DNA from: CAXSEF01 sp964236695
GTDB lineage: Bacteria > Pseudomonadota > Alphaproteobacteria > Acetobacterales > Acetobacteraceae
Assembly: GCA_964236695.1 (NCBI GenBank)
Contig: CAXSFU010000002.1
Location: 56,976-120,975, forward strand
Direction of reading: 5' to 3'
DNA: 64,000 nt
Positions 26,070 to 34,920 of the stretch are shown piece after piece. A program made the translations under genes and the position numbers. The notes under the pieces are model-generated. The model saw only the letters and a program-made list of their open reading frames with translations, did no database searches and was not told the origin of the DNA. Each line of letters opens with the position of its first letter. The first letter of the stretch is position 1.

Positions 26070-27842
26070 ATGGCTTCCCGCATCGAGGACTATGCGCTCG
26101 TGGGCGACGGCGAGACGGCGGCGCTGATCGCGCGTGACGGCTCGGTCGACCTGCTGTGCTGGCCGCGCTTCGACAGCGACCCGTGTTTCGCGGCCCTGCT
26201 CGGGGATACGGACAACGGGCACTGGCGCATCGCGCCGGTGGCCTTGGCGACGCGCACGACGCGGCGCTACCAGGGCGACACGCTGGTGCTGGAAACCGAG
26301 TTCGTGACCGGCTCCGGTGCGGTCCGCGTGATCGACTTCATGCCGATGCGCGACGGGGTGTCGGCGCTGGTGCGTCGGGTCGAGGGGGTGCGCGGCACGG
26401 TGCCGATGCGTCTCGACCTGACGCTGCGCTTCGACAGCGGCGCAATGCCGCCCTGGCTGCAGCCGCGTGGCGACGGGTTCCTCGCCGAGGTCGGGCCGGA
26501 CCGGGTGAGGATGCACGCGCCGGTGGCCCTGCAGCACCGCGAGGCGGCGGTGTGGGCGGAGTTCGACGTCGCGGCGGACCAGCGCCTCGATTTCGTGCTG
26601 ATCTACGACGGGTCGACCGCGCCGCTGCGCGACGTGCCCGACGTCGCGGCGCTGCTGGCGGAGACGCTGGAGTACTGGAGCGAGTGGTCGGCGCGGTTCG
26701 ACCGGCCGACGCGCTGGGACAAGGCGGTGCGGCGTTCGCTGGTGACGCTCAAGGCGCTGATCCACCGGCCGACCGGCGGGCTGGTTGCGGCGGCCTCGCT
26801 CGGGCTGCCGGAGGTGATCGGCGGCTCGATGAACTGGGACTACCGCTACTGCTGGCTGCGCGACGCCACCTTCACGCTGACCGCGCTGCTCAACGCCGGC
26901 TACCGGGAGGAGGCGGGGTCGTGGCGCGACTGGATCCTGCGCGCGGTCGCCGGGCGACCGGACAGAATGCGCATCATGTACCGCGTCGACGGCTCGCGCA
27001 GGCTCGATGAGTATGACGCCCACTGGCTTGGCGGCTACGAGGGATCGCTGCCGGTGCTGGTCGGCAACGCGGCGTCCGGGCAGACGCAGCTCGACGTGTA
27101 CGGCGAGCTGCTGGACGCCATGCAGGTCGGCTCCAAGGCGGGGCTGGCCCGCACCGAACGCTCGATCGAGGTGGAGGTCGCGCTGATCGGGTATCTGGAG
27201 GGCATCTGGGACCGGCCGGGCGCCGACATCTGGGAGACCCGCGGCAAGGAGCGGTGCTACACCTACTCGCAGGCGATGGCGTGGGTCGGGATCAACGCTT
27301 TCCTCACCGGCGCGAGGACCCACGGCGCGGTGGACGAGACGATGCGGCGGCGCCTGGAGGGGGTGCGCGACACCATCCACGCCACGGTGTGCCGCGAGGG
27401 CTACGACAGCGGGCTCGGGCATTTCGTGCAGGCGTACGACAACCGGGTGATCGACGCCTCGCTGCTGCTGCTGCCGATCACCGGCTTCCTGCCGGCCAGC
27501 GACCCGCGCATCGCCGGCACCATCGCCGCGGTGGAGCGCGAGCTGACCGAGGGCGGGCTGGTGCGGCGCAAGGCGTCGAAGGGTGACGGCCAGGATGAGG
27601 GCACCTTCCTGGCGTGCTCGTGCTGGTTGGCGGATGCCATGGGGATGCAGGGGCGGAGCGTGGAGGCGGCCACCCTGCTGGACCGGGTGATCGGGCTGTC
27701 CAACGACGTGGGGCTGCTGAGCGAGGAGTATGACGTGCCGCGGCAGCGCATGCTGGGCAACATCCCGCAGGCGCTCAGCCACCTGGGCGTGGTGAACACG
27801 GCGCTGGGGCTGTCGGGGCCGGTGGTGCAGCGGGGGGCGTAG
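26070..27842 (+). CDS. Glycoside hydrolase family 15 protein (glucoamylase/trehalase-like)
   Basis: A 590-residue soluble protein without a signal peptide. The N-terminal beta-domain (about 1-200) contains IEDYALVGDGETAALI and SVDLLCWPRFDS. The catalytic (alpha/alpha)6 barrel (about 220-590) contains GGSMNWDYRYCWLRDATF, a bacterial GH15 hallmark, and DEGTFLACSCWLADA with a likely catalytic acidic residue. Cytosolic members hydrolyse trehalose or short alpha-glucans. AAGGA lies eight bases before the ATG. It is flanked on the right by the repeat-rich gap. Confidence 0.9.
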   Translation: MASRIEDYALVGDGETAALIARDGSVDLLCWPRFDSDPCFAALLGDTDNGHWRIAPVALATRTTRRYQGDTLVLETEFVTGSGAVRVIDFMPMRDGVSALVRRVEGVRGTVPMRLDLTLRFDSGAMPPWLQPRGDGFLAEVGPDRVRMHAPVALQHREAAVWAEFDVAADQRLDFVLIYDGSTAPLRDVPDVAALLAETLEYWSEWSARFDRPTRWDKAVRRSLVTLKALIHRPTGGLVAAASLGLPEVIGGSMNWDYRYCWLRDATFTLTALLNAGYREEAGSWRDWILRAVAGRPDRMRIMYRVDGSRRLDEYDAHWLGGYEGSLPVLVGNAASGQTQLDVYGELLDAMQVGSKAGLARTERSIEVEVALIGYLEGIWDRPGADIWETRGKERCYTYSQAMAWVGINAFLTGARTHGAVDETMRRRLEGVRDTIHATVCREGYDSGLGHFVQAYDNRVIDASLLLLPITGFLPASDPRIAGTIAAVERELTEGGLVRRKASKGDGQDEGTFLACSCWLADAMGMQGRSVEAATLLDRVIGLSNDVGLLSEEYDVPRQRMLGNIPQALSHLGVVNTALGLSGPVVQRGA

Positions 27843-28115
27843 CAGGGAAGGCCGGGTTCCGCCCGGACCCGCTAGGCGTAGGTGGCCAAACGGTTCCGAC
27901 GATCTTCTTGGATCGTTGGAAAGGCCACCGGAGGGAGCCGCCCCTGGACCGGCATCTGCAGAAAGGAACCCTGTCGAGGTTTGCGAGGGCGGGCCTTCGG
28001 CGGAATCCAGAGCCGGTAGTACCCTGGTCTGAAATCCAGGGGAAAAAGCCGGGGCTCTGCCCCAGTGCCTGAGGGCGGGAACCCCGCCAAAGGCAAACTT
28101 CCGGAGTTCATTTCC
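27843..28115. repeat. Type I repeat, copy 9 (compound)
   Basis: Begins directly after the GH15 stop and joins several modules, including the long cruciform at about 27881-27930 (GGTGGCC ... ACGATC ... GATCGT ... GGCCACC) and the variant insert near 28065. The 577-base gap to the next gene is entirely made of this, the type II copy that follows and a further type I fragment; I see no gene in it. Confidence 0.8.
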
Positions 28116-28159
28116 TGGAGCCTGTTACGAACCTGCCAGACTCGATATTGCTCGCCGGC

Positions 28160-28302
28160 GCAAGAAGAAAGCGTGTTCTTTCTTGAAAGGAAGAACCAAA
28201 GAACTTTTGCTTATTGGGTTCCGAAGCCAACCGCGGGCCCGGAACCCCAATGGGTAAAGTCTTTTTGCTTCTTTTTCTTCAGAAAAAGAAGAGTCTTGCT
28301 GT
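28160..28302. repeat. Type II double-hairpin repeat, copy 2 (reverse orientation)
   Basis: Same element as at 6.3 kb, inverted: the hairpin with GTTCTTTCTTGAAAGGAAGAAC comes first and the CTTCTTTTTC/GAAAAAGAAG hairpin second. The centre (CCGGGCCC region) differs from other copies. It lies between the convergent GH15 and rmd genes. Confidence 0.85.
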
Positions 28303-28344
28303 CCTACCTGAAGCAGCGAGTTGCTGCGAGGTTCATAACACCTT

Positions 28345-28400
28345 CTAAGTTGCGCCGGGTCCAGGGTAGAGCCCTGGCCTTCCAGGCCGAGGCACTCCCG
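28345..28400. repeat. Type I repeat fragment, copy 10
   Basis: A short remnant (GGGTCCAGGGTAGAGCCCTGG and GCCTTCCAGGCC) between the type II copy and the 3' end of rmd. Confidence 0.65.
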
Positions 28401-28419
28401 CGGAGCCTTCGGCCTTGCC

Positions 28420-29331
28420 TCAGACCCGTGCGTGCCAGTCCCGCAGCACGTCGCGCAGGGTTGTCTCCCACGGTATGGCGGGCGCCCAGCCGAGGACGGC
28501 GCGGGCGCGGCTGGCGTCGCCGGTGGCGAGCGGGATCTCGGCGCGGCGCAGGCGGGCGGCCTCGATCTCGACGGTGGCGCGGACGCCGGACAGCGCGAGC
28601 AGGGCGTCGAGGATGTCGCCGACGCGGCGGCCCTTGCCGGAGGCGACGTTGAGCACGGTCCCGGGCGGCAGGGTGTCGGCGCGGGCGAGGCACAGGCTGT
28701 AGGCGGCGACGACGTCGCGTACGTCGAGGAAGTCGCGGCGGGCGTCGAGAGTGCCGACGCTGAGCACCGGGGGCTGGCGGCCGGCGGCGACGCGCGCGAT
28801 CTGGCGGGCGAAGGCGGCGACCACGAAGGCCTCGGACTGACCGGGGCCGGTGTGGTTGAACGGGCGGGCCCGCACCACGCGCAGGCCGTCGTGCGCCATG
28901 GCGCCGAGCGCCAGGTCGGCGGCGGCCTTGGTGGCGCCGTAGGTGTTCACCGGCGCGAGCGGCGCGGCCTCGTCGAGCGGGTGGCCGGCGGCAAAGGAGG
29001 CGCCGTAGGCGTCGGCGGAGGAGACGTGGAGCAGGACGCAGTCCGGGGCGTGGCGGCGCAGGGCGCGGGCGAGGGCGAGGGTGCCGCCGAGGTTGACCGC
29101 CCAGGCGCGCTCCGGGGCGTCGCGGGCCTCGCCGATGGCGGCGACGGCGGCGAGGTGGACGCAGGCGTCCGGCTTCAGTTCGGCGATGGCAGCTTCGATG
29201 GCGGCGGCGTCCGTGACGTCGAAGGCGGCGGGGTGGAGCGACGCGTCGGGGAAGTCTGCGGCCAGGCGGGCGAGCAGGTGGCGGCCGACGAAGCCGTCCG
29301 AGCCGGTGACCAGGATCGCGCGCGGGCGCAC
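28420..29331 (-). CDS. rmd: GDP-4-keto-6-deoxy-D-mannose reductase
   Basis: A 303-residue extended short-chain dehydrogenase. The NAD(P)-binding glycine motif is GSDGFVG at 10-16 and the catalytic pattern includes HVSSADAYG and YGATKAAADL (Tyr...Lys). It is typical of Rmd, which reduces the GMD product to GDP-D-rhamnose for surface polysaccharide. The GTG start lies one base after the gmd stop, so the two are translationally coupled. Other NDP-sugar reductases are possible, but the pairing with gmd supports this call. Confidence 0.87.
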   Translation of the reverse strand: MRPRAILVTGSDGFVGRHLLARLAADFPDASLHPAAFDVTDAAAIEAAIAELKPDACVHLAAVAAIGEARDAPERAWAVNLGGTLALARALRRHAPDCVLLHVSSADAYGASFAAGHPLDEAAPLAPVNTYGATKAAADLALGAMAHDGLRVVRARPFNHTGPGQSEAFVVAAFARQIARVAAGRQPPVLSVGTLDARRDFLDVRDVVAAYSLCLARADTLPPGTVLNVASGKGRRVGDILDALLALSGVRATVEIEAARLRRAEIPLATGDASRARAVLGWAPAIPWETTLRDVLRDWHARV

Positions 29332-29332
29332 G

Positions 29333-30364
29333 TCACCCCTCGGCGGGCTGGGTCTGGCGCGTGGCGGCGGTGGGCGGGGGGGTGCCGTGCTGGCGGGCGC
29401 GGTGGCGGGCGAGGTCGGCCTCGACCATCTCGGCGGCCATCTGCTCCAGCGTGGTCTCGGCGGCCCAGCCCAGCACGCGGCGCGCCTTGCCGGCGTTGCC
29501 CTGCAGCACGTCGACCTCGGCGGGGCGGACCAGCGCGGCGCTGGTGCGGACATGGTCCTGCCAGTCGAGTCCGGCGCAGGCGAAGGCGATGCGGCAGAAC
29601 TCGCGGATCGTGGTGGTGCGGCCGGTGGCGACCACGTAGTCGCCGGCCTCGTCCTGCTGCAGCATGCGCCACATCGCCTGCACGTAGTCGCGGGCGTGGC
29701 CCCAGTCGCGGCGGGCGTCGAGGTTGCCCAGCGTCAGCTCGGTGGCGAGGCCGAGGCTGATGCGGGCGACGCCGTCTGTGATCTTGCGGGTGACGAACTC
29801 GATGCCGCGCAGCGGGCTCTCGTGGTTGAACAGGATGCCGGAGGAGGCGTGCAGGCCGAAGCTTTCGCGGTAGTTCACCGTCATCCAGTGCGCGTACAGC
29901 TTCGCCGCGGCATACGGCGAGCGCGGGTAGAACGGCGTGGTCTCGTCCTGCACCGGGGCTTGGATCAGGCCGTACATCTCCGAGGACGACGCCTGGTAGA
30001 AGCGGGCCTTCGGGCGGACGATGCGCACGGCTTCCAGCACATTGGCGGCACCCAGGCCGGTGACGGTGCCGGTCAGGAGCGGCTGCTGCCAGGAGGCGGC
30101 GACGAAGCTCTGGGCGGCGAGGTTGTATACCTCGTCGGGCTGGTGCTGCTCGATGACGCGGATCAGGCTGGACAGGTCGATTAGGTTGGCGTCGACCAGC
30201 TCCACGCGGTCGAGCACGCCCAGCCAGCGCAGGCGCTCGCCGACGACGTCGGAGGAGGCTGAGCGGCGCATCAGGCCGACGACGCGGTAGCCTTGCGCGA
30301 GGAGGAGCTGCGCCAGGTAGGCACCGTCCTGGCCGGTGACGCCGGTGATCAAAGCCGTCCGCAT
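29333..30364 (-). CDS. gmd: GDP-mannose 4,6-dehydratase
   Basis: A 343-residue enzyme that converts GDP-mannose to GDP-4-keto-6-deoxymannose, the first step to GDP-rhamnose or GDP-fucose. GVTGQDG at 8-14 is the cofactor-binding motif. QASSSEMYG, SPYAAAKLYAHW (catalytic Tyr/Lys), LFNHESPLRG and LGNLDARRDWGHARDYV are all GMD signatures. It is followed directly by rmd and starts 160 bases from the divergent nagA. Confidence 0.95.
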   Translation of the reverse strand: MRTALITGVTGQDGAYLAQLLLAQGYRVVGLMRRSASSDVVGERLRWLGVLDRVELVDANLIDLSSLIRVIEQHQPDEVYNLAAQSFVAASWQQPLLTGTVTGLGAANVLEAVRIVRPKARFYQASSSEMYGLIQAPVQDETTPFYPRSPYAAAKLYAHWMTVNYRESFGLHASSGILFNHESPLRGIEFVTRKITDGVARISLGLATELTLGNLDARRDWGHARDYVQAMWRMLQQDEAGDYVVATGRTTTIREFCRIAFACAGLDWQDHVRTSAALVRPAEVDVLQGNAGKARRVLGWAAETTLEQMAAEMVEADLARHRARQHGTPPPTAATRQTQPAEG

Positions 30365-30528
30365 GTTCCGTCGCGCCCCCGGTGGCCAGAGCCTCTGGTT
30401 CTGGACCTGCGGGGCGGCGGCGGGCAAGCCCGGCGCGGGCGGGTCGCGGCGCGGGAACTGGGCGGGCGCCGCGCGAGACCCGCGCACGCGAGCTTGTCCG
30501 TCGCGCACTGTGGGCGGACACTGCGGCC

Positions 30529-31728
30529 ATGGCCCGACTGCACCTTCGCGCCACACGCGTGCTCGTCGAGGGCGGCGCGCGTCTCGACTCGCTGCCGGAG
30601 GCCACGGTGGTGGTCGAGGACGGGCGCATCGTCGGCGTCGAGCCGGGGCGGGTGGCAGGGCACGGCGTCGACCTGCCGGGCGGGGCGGTTCTCGCCCCAG
30701 GGCTCGTCGACCTGCAGGTCAACGGCGGCGGCGGCGTGCTGTACAACGACGCCCCGACGGCCGCGTCGGCGCTGGCCATCGCGCGCGCGCACCGCGGCTT
30801 CGGGGTCACCACGATCCTGCCGACGCTGATCACCGACACGCCGGCGCGGATGCGCGAGGCGGCCGCCTCGATCGCGGCGGCGGTGGCCGAGCCGTGCGGC
30901 GGGGTGGGCGGGGTGCACCTGGAAGGGCCGTTCCTCAGCCCGCTGCGGCCTGGGGTGCACGATCCGGCGCTGATCCGGGCGATCGGGGCGCAGGACCGCG
31001 CGCTGCTCTCGGCCCTGGCGGCGCGGGTGCCGGTGCTGCTGACGCTGGCGCCGGAGTGCGTGGCGGACGAGGACCTGCGCGCGCTGGCCGCGGCGGGGGT
31101 CGTGCCGTGCGCCGGGCATTCCGCCGCCTCGTTCGAGCGCGCGGTGGAGTCGCTGGGGCTGGGCGTGGCCGGTTTCACGCACTGGCCGAACGCGATGCCG
31201 CCGCTCGCCGGGCGCGATCCCGGGGTGATGGCGGCGGCGCTGGCCAGCCCCGGCGCCTGGTGCGGGGTGATCGTGGACGGGGTGCACGTGCACCCGGCGA
31301 CGCTGCGGCTGCTGCTCGCGGCGCGGCCGGCGGGGGCAGCGGGGCGGGTGGTGCTGGTGAGCGACTCGATGCCGCCGGCGGGCACCGCGCTCGACCGGTT
31401 CGTGCTCGGCGGGCGCACGATCCTGCGGCGCGGCGGGCGGCTGGAGACGGAGGATGGCGTGCTGGCCGGGGCCGACCTCGACCTGGGGCAGGCGGTGCGC
31501 AACGCGGTGTCGCTGCTCGGGGTGGACGGCGCGGAGGCGCTGCGCATGGCGTCGGCGTATCCGGCGCGGGCGGCCGGGCTGCACGACCGCGGGCGGCTTG
31601 CGCCGGGGCTGCGCGCAGACCTGGTGCTGCTGGGGCCGGACCTCGTCGCCCAAGGCACCTGGGTCGCTGGACGATGGCAGTCGACCCGGGGCGGCCAGGG
31701 AGCCGACGGAGCGTCGCGCGCCGGCTGA
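30529..31728 (+). CDS. nagA: N-acetylglucosamine-6-phosphate deacetylase
   Basis: A 399-residue amidohydrolase that removes acetate from GlcNAc-6-phosphate for amino-sugar recycling. Metal and catalytic residues are in place: Glu131 in HLEGPF, His197 in AGHSAA, His218 in THWPNAM, His253 in DGVHVHP and Asp279 in VSDSM. APGLVDLQVNGGGG near residue 60 is the family's dimer/substrate loop. No nagB or transporter gene lies beside it. It is divergent from gmd. Confidence 0.92.
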   Translation: MARLHLRATRVLVEGGARLDSLPEATVVVEDGRIVGVEPGRVAGHGVDLPGGAVLAPGLVDLQVNGGGGVLYNDAPTAASALAIARAHRGFGVTTILPTLITDTPARMREAAASIAAAVAEPCGGVGGVHLEGPFLSPLRPGVHDPALIRAIGAQDRALLSALAARVPVLLTLAPECVADEDLRALAAAGVVPCAGHSAASFERAVESLGLGVAGFTHWPNAMPPLAGRDPGVMAAALASPGAWCGVIVDGVHVHPATLRLLLAARPAGAAGRVVLVSDSMPPAGTALDRFVLGGRTILRRGGRLETEDGVLAGADLDLGQAVRNAVSLLGVDGAEALRMASAYPARAAGLHDRGRLAPGLRADLVLLGPDLVAQGTWVAGRWQSTRGGQGADGASRAG

Positions 31729-31941
31729 CGAGGGTGTGCCTGCCCTGGGGCCGGCGCATACGTCCGAAGGAGGGTGGAGAACCGCGGCCCGGCGGCGAGT
31801 ACGCCCTGCCGCAGCACGGCCCGTCGCCGCCGCGATGCATTGACGACCTGCTGCCCGGGACGCACCCTGCAACCTGTGGCTGGTGGCGCGCGACGTTTCG
31901 CGACCCAGCGTGGTCATGGTTCCAGGCAAAGGACGGTTGCG

Positions 31942-32403
31942 ATGAATACCCTCTTCGTTGGCGACAACGCTGTTCTGCAGACGGAGCAGGACGGCGCCAA
32001 CTTCGTCGTCATGGGCGCGAACGCCACGGTTGTTTCCGTCGGCTCGGACGTGATCTTCGCCGGCAGCGGCCACAGCACGATCTACGACACCGGAATCCAC
32101 GCCACCGGCGCCGGCTATCAGGGGGATACGGTTGTGCTCGGCTCTGGCACGGCAACCGTGCTGATCGGCAGCATCGGCTCCATCGTCTACGGCGGCAGCG
32201 GCACGGCGGACATCTTCTACAGCACGACGCCGGGCACCCTCGTCACCGGCAGCGGCAACCTGAACATCATCGGCAACCCGACCGGGGCCGGGATCTTCTT
32301 CGGCGGCGGGATCACCTCGATGACCCACGATTCGTCCGGCACCACGGTGCACACCGGTCTTGGGGCAACAGACCATTTGTATGCGGCCGGGCCGCTGAGC
32401 TAG
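31942..32403 (+). CDS. Gly/Ser/Thr-rich beta-roll-like protein
   Basis: A 153-residue protein with no signal peptide and almost no charged clusters. It is composed of short beta-strand repeats such as GSDVIFAGSGHST, GDTVVLGSGTATV and GSGNLNIIGN, with loops resembling haemolysin-type repeats but without the strict GGxGxD calcium pattern. AAAGGA precedes the ATG. It may be a small secreted or surface beta-helix protein. No function is known to me. Confidence 0.65.
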   Translation: MNTLFVGDNAVLQTEQDGANFVVMGANATVVSVGSDVIFAGSGHSTIYDTGIHATGAGYQGDTVVLGSGTATVLIGSIGSIVYGGSGTADIFYSTTPGTLVTGSGNLNIIGNPTGAGIFFGGGITSMTHDSSGTTVHTGLGATDHLYAAGPLS

Positions 32404-32426
32404 TGGGCTGCGGCGGTGGGCGAAGG

Positions 32427-32519
32427 TGGCGGAGGCGGATGGGAATCGAACCCACCACCCGCTTGACGCGGGCCACTGGTTTTGAAGACCAGGGAGGCCA
32501 CCAGACCCCGATCGCCTCC
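32427..32519 (-). tRNA. selC: Selenocysteine tRNA, tRNA-Sec (UCA)
   Basis: On the minus strand, the anticodon loop CTTCAAA carries UCA (plus-strand TGA at 32483-32485), flanked by CTGGT/ACCAG. It has the long acceptor arm (GGAGGCG pairing with CGCCTCC), a long variable arm (CCCGC/GCGGG), the TTCGATT T-loop and an encoded CCA (32427-32429). The 93-base length is far above ordinary tRNAs and close to known selC genes. The selA and selB genes upstream on the same strand confirm it. Confidence 0.95.
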
Positions 32520-32587
32520 GTGGACGCAGGATCGCGCGGCGCGGCGGCCGGCGCAAGGCCGCCGTCTCCCGGTGGTGCCGCAGGCTG

Positions 32588-32620
32588 GAGGGCCAGGGCT
32601 CTGCCCTGGACCGGTTTAGG
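32588..32620. repeat. Type I repeat fragment, copy 11
   Basis: Short palindrome remnant (GGCCAGGGCTCTGCCCTGGACC) between selC and the full copy that follows selB. Confidence 0.6.
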
Positions 32621-32683
32621 TTGCAGACCGGCAGCACTGTGCGAAGCGACCTACGGCCGAGTAGTTTCTCGGTTCCAAAGCCA

Positions 32684-32820
32684 GAAAGGAAGGCCAGGGG
32701 CTCTGCCCCTGGACCCCGCCACGGGAGCCCCTTGGATGGCTTTCCTTAAGGGGGGCCGGGTCCAGGGGCGGCTCGCCCCTGGCGGGTCCAGGGCAGAGCC
32801 CTGGCCTTCCTGGCCTCGGA
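32684..32820. repeat. Type I modular palindromic repeat, copy 12
   Basis: Starts AAAGGAAGGCCAGGGG and ends CCTGGCCTTCCTGGCC just before the selB stop (32823). It lies between selB and selC within the co-oriented sel group. Confidence 0.85.
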
Positions 32821-32822
32821 GG

Positions 32823-34712
32823 TCAGCCCGCCCGTCGCGCGAGCTGGCGCCGGTCCGCGACGCGCCGGGTGAAGCCGATCTGGTCGAAGTGCTCCAGCAG
32901 CGGGACGCTGAACTTGCGCGAGATGCCCAGGGCGGCGCCGGCGTCGCTGACCAGCAGGCCGGCGCCTTCCGCGAGCAGGGGGGCGAGGCGCAGGCGCGCG
33001 GCCTCGATGGCGTCGCGGTGGAACAGCAGCTCGCGCTTCTGCACCCGGTCGGCGGCGCGGATCAGGACGCCTTCGCGCACCAGGCGGTCGGCGAGGCGGC
33101 GCAGCACCGGGTCGGCGGCGAAGTCGCGGGTGTCGGGGGCGGACAGGCCGGCCTGGCGCACGCGCTCGGCGAGGGCGTCGGCGGCCTGGAGGTCGCGGTC
33201 GGCGCGGTCGCGCTCGAACGCCGCGCGCACCGGGGCGACGAGGCCGCCGGCGAGGCGCAGCACGCCGGCGGCGGCAAGACGCGAGAGGGCCTCTTCCAGC
33301 ACCGGCGGCGACACGCCGGGCAGGACGGCGAGCAGGCGCTCGCGCGATAGCCCGTCCGGGGCCTGCGCCAGCAGGAGCGGAATGCGTGCCGCGACCGCGT
33401 CCAGCGCCGGGCGCAGCACCGCGACGCCGCGGGCGACCACCACCGCGGCCTCGGCACCGGGCCCGGCGGACAGCAGGGCGGCGGACACGAGCTCGACTGA
33501 CAGGCCGGACAGGCGGGCGAGGCGCGGCAGCGGACGGCCCGCGGCGCCGGCCTCGGCGACCTCGCAGGCGACCAGCCGCTCCGGGGTGTCCGTGGCCAGG
33601 CGGGCGAGGCGCTGCAGCAGGGCGGGGTCGCGGCGCCGCAGCCGCGCGGCCTCCGGGTCGAGGACGAGGCCGCCGGCCAGGGTGCGGGCGGGCGAGGGGC
33701 TGCGCAGGATGAAGGCTTCGCGCGCCGGCACCGCGACCGGCTCGGCGCAGTGCAGCTGGGCGAGGCAGGACCCGCCCGGTGCCAGCTCGCGGCGGTCGAG
33801 CAGGCGCAGGCCGGCCTCGACCTCCAGGGTGCCGGCCAGGAAGCGCAGGCGCGTGCCGTCGCGCAGCGGGCCAGGGGCGCTGTCCACCGCGCGCAGGCGC
33901 ACGGACAGCCACTCGGCCGGCGGCAGGGCGCCCGGGCGGGTGAGGGCGACGCCGCGCGCGGTCTCCGCCGTGGACACGGCGCGCAGGTTGACGGCGACGC
34001 GCTGGCCGATGCCGGCGCGCTCCACCCTGGCGCCGTGCACCTGCAGGCCGCGCACGCGCACCGCCTCGCCGGACGGGGACAGCACCAGCTCGTCGCCGGC
34101 GGCGATGGCGCCGCGCCGCAGCGTGCCGGTGACCACGGTGCCGTGGCCGGCGATGGAGAACGCGCGGTCGACCGGCAGCCAGGGGAAGCCGGACTCGCGG
34201 GTGTCGGCACCGGGCAGGCGGGCCAGGGCCGCGCGCAGCTCCGCGATACCGCCGCCGTCGAGCGCCGAGACCGGCAGCGCCTCGGCGACCTCCAGGCCGG
34301 CGGCGCGGGCCAGCGCCAGGCTGTCGCGCGTCACGGCGGCGAGGCGGCCGGGGTCCGCGAGGTCGCGCTTGGTGACCGCGAGCACGGTGCGGCGCAGGCC
34401 GAGCAGGGCGGCGATCTCGATGTGCTCGACGGTCTGCGCCCCAATGCCCTCGTTGGCGGCCACCACCAGCAGCACCGCGCCGATGCCAGTGGCGCCGGAC
34501 ACCATGGTGCGCACGAATCGCTCGTGGCCGGGCATGTCGATCAGGTCGATCGTCGCGTCGCCCGACACGAAATGCGCGAAGCCGAGGGCGATGGAGATGC
34601 CACGGCGCTTCTCCTCGGGGAGGCGGTCGGTCTCGATGCCGGTGAGCGCGCGGACCAGGGCGGTCTTGCCGTGGTCGACGTGGCCGATCACGCCGAGGAG
34701 GCGGCGGGTCAT
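32823..34712 (-). CDS. selB: Selenocysteine-specific elongation factor SelB
   Basis: GTPase of 629 residues that delivers Sec-tRNA to UGA codons marked by a SECIS element. G1 GHVDHGKT is at 10-17, the switch II motif DMPGHERFVR follows, and TKRD is G4. Domains II/III run from about 170 to 360. The remainder holds the winged-helix repeats that bind the SECIS RNA. The ATG at 34712 begins at the conserved GTPase domain; the frame continues upstream only through repeat sequence. It is transcribed after selA and before selC. Confidence 0.96.
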   Translation of the reverse strand: MTRRLLGVIGHVDHGKTALVRALTGIETDRLPEEKRRGISIALGFAHFVSGDATIDLIDMPGHERFVRTMVSGATGIGAVLLVVAANEGIGAQTVEHIEIAALLGLRRTVLAVTKRDLADPGRLAAVTRDSLALARAAGLEVAEALPVSALDGGGIAELRAALARLPGADTRESGFPWLPVDRAFSIAGHGTVVTGTLRRGAIAAGDELVLSPSGEAVRVRGLQVHGARVERAGIGQRVAVNLRAVSTAETARGVALTRPGALPPAEWLSVRLRAVDSAPGPLRDGTRLRFLAGTLEVEAGLRLLDRRELAPGGSCLAQLHCAEPVAVPAREAFILRSPSPARTLAGGLVLDPEAARLRRRDPALLQRLARLATDTPERLVACEVAEAGAAGRPLPRLARLSGLSVELVSAALLSAGPGAEAAVVVARGVAVLRPALDAVAARIPLLLAQAPDGLSRERLLAVLPGVSPPVLEEALSRLAAAGVLRLAGGLVAPVRAAFERDRADRDLQAADALAERVRQAGLSAPDTRDFAADPVLRRLADRLVREGVLIRAADRVQKRELLFHRDAIEAARLRLAPLLAEGAGLLVSDAGAALGISRKFSVPLLEHFDQIGFTRRVADRRQLARRAG

Positions 34713-34721
34713 GGAGGGAAC

Positions 34722-34800
34722 AGAAAGGCCAGGGGCTCTGCCCCCGATGCTTGAACGCGGGGACCCCACCAAAGGCGAGCCTTTGGAAGCCGTTTTTTGG
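34722..34800. repeat. Type I modular palindromic repeat, copy 13 (short)
   Basis: Lies just upstream of selB, within the 208-base selA-selB gap. It has the left end AAAGGCCAGGGGCTCTGCCCC, the variant insert GATGCTTGAACGCGG and the CCAAAGGCGAGCCTTTGG module; the right half is missing. Confidence 0.8.
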
Positions 34801-34920
34801 GGAGCGGGTTGCCGGAGGCGGCTGCGCCCTTGGGGGCCGCGATGCGGGTGGTCGAGGTGTCCGACGGCCCGCCTGGGGCGCCGCGAAGGCCGGCGGACGA
34901 TGGGACCGGCGCTGCCGGCC

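Noticed and set aside
32404..32822. Integrated element at selC
   Set aside because: There is no integrase gene, no duplicated tRNA end and no change in base composition beside selC.
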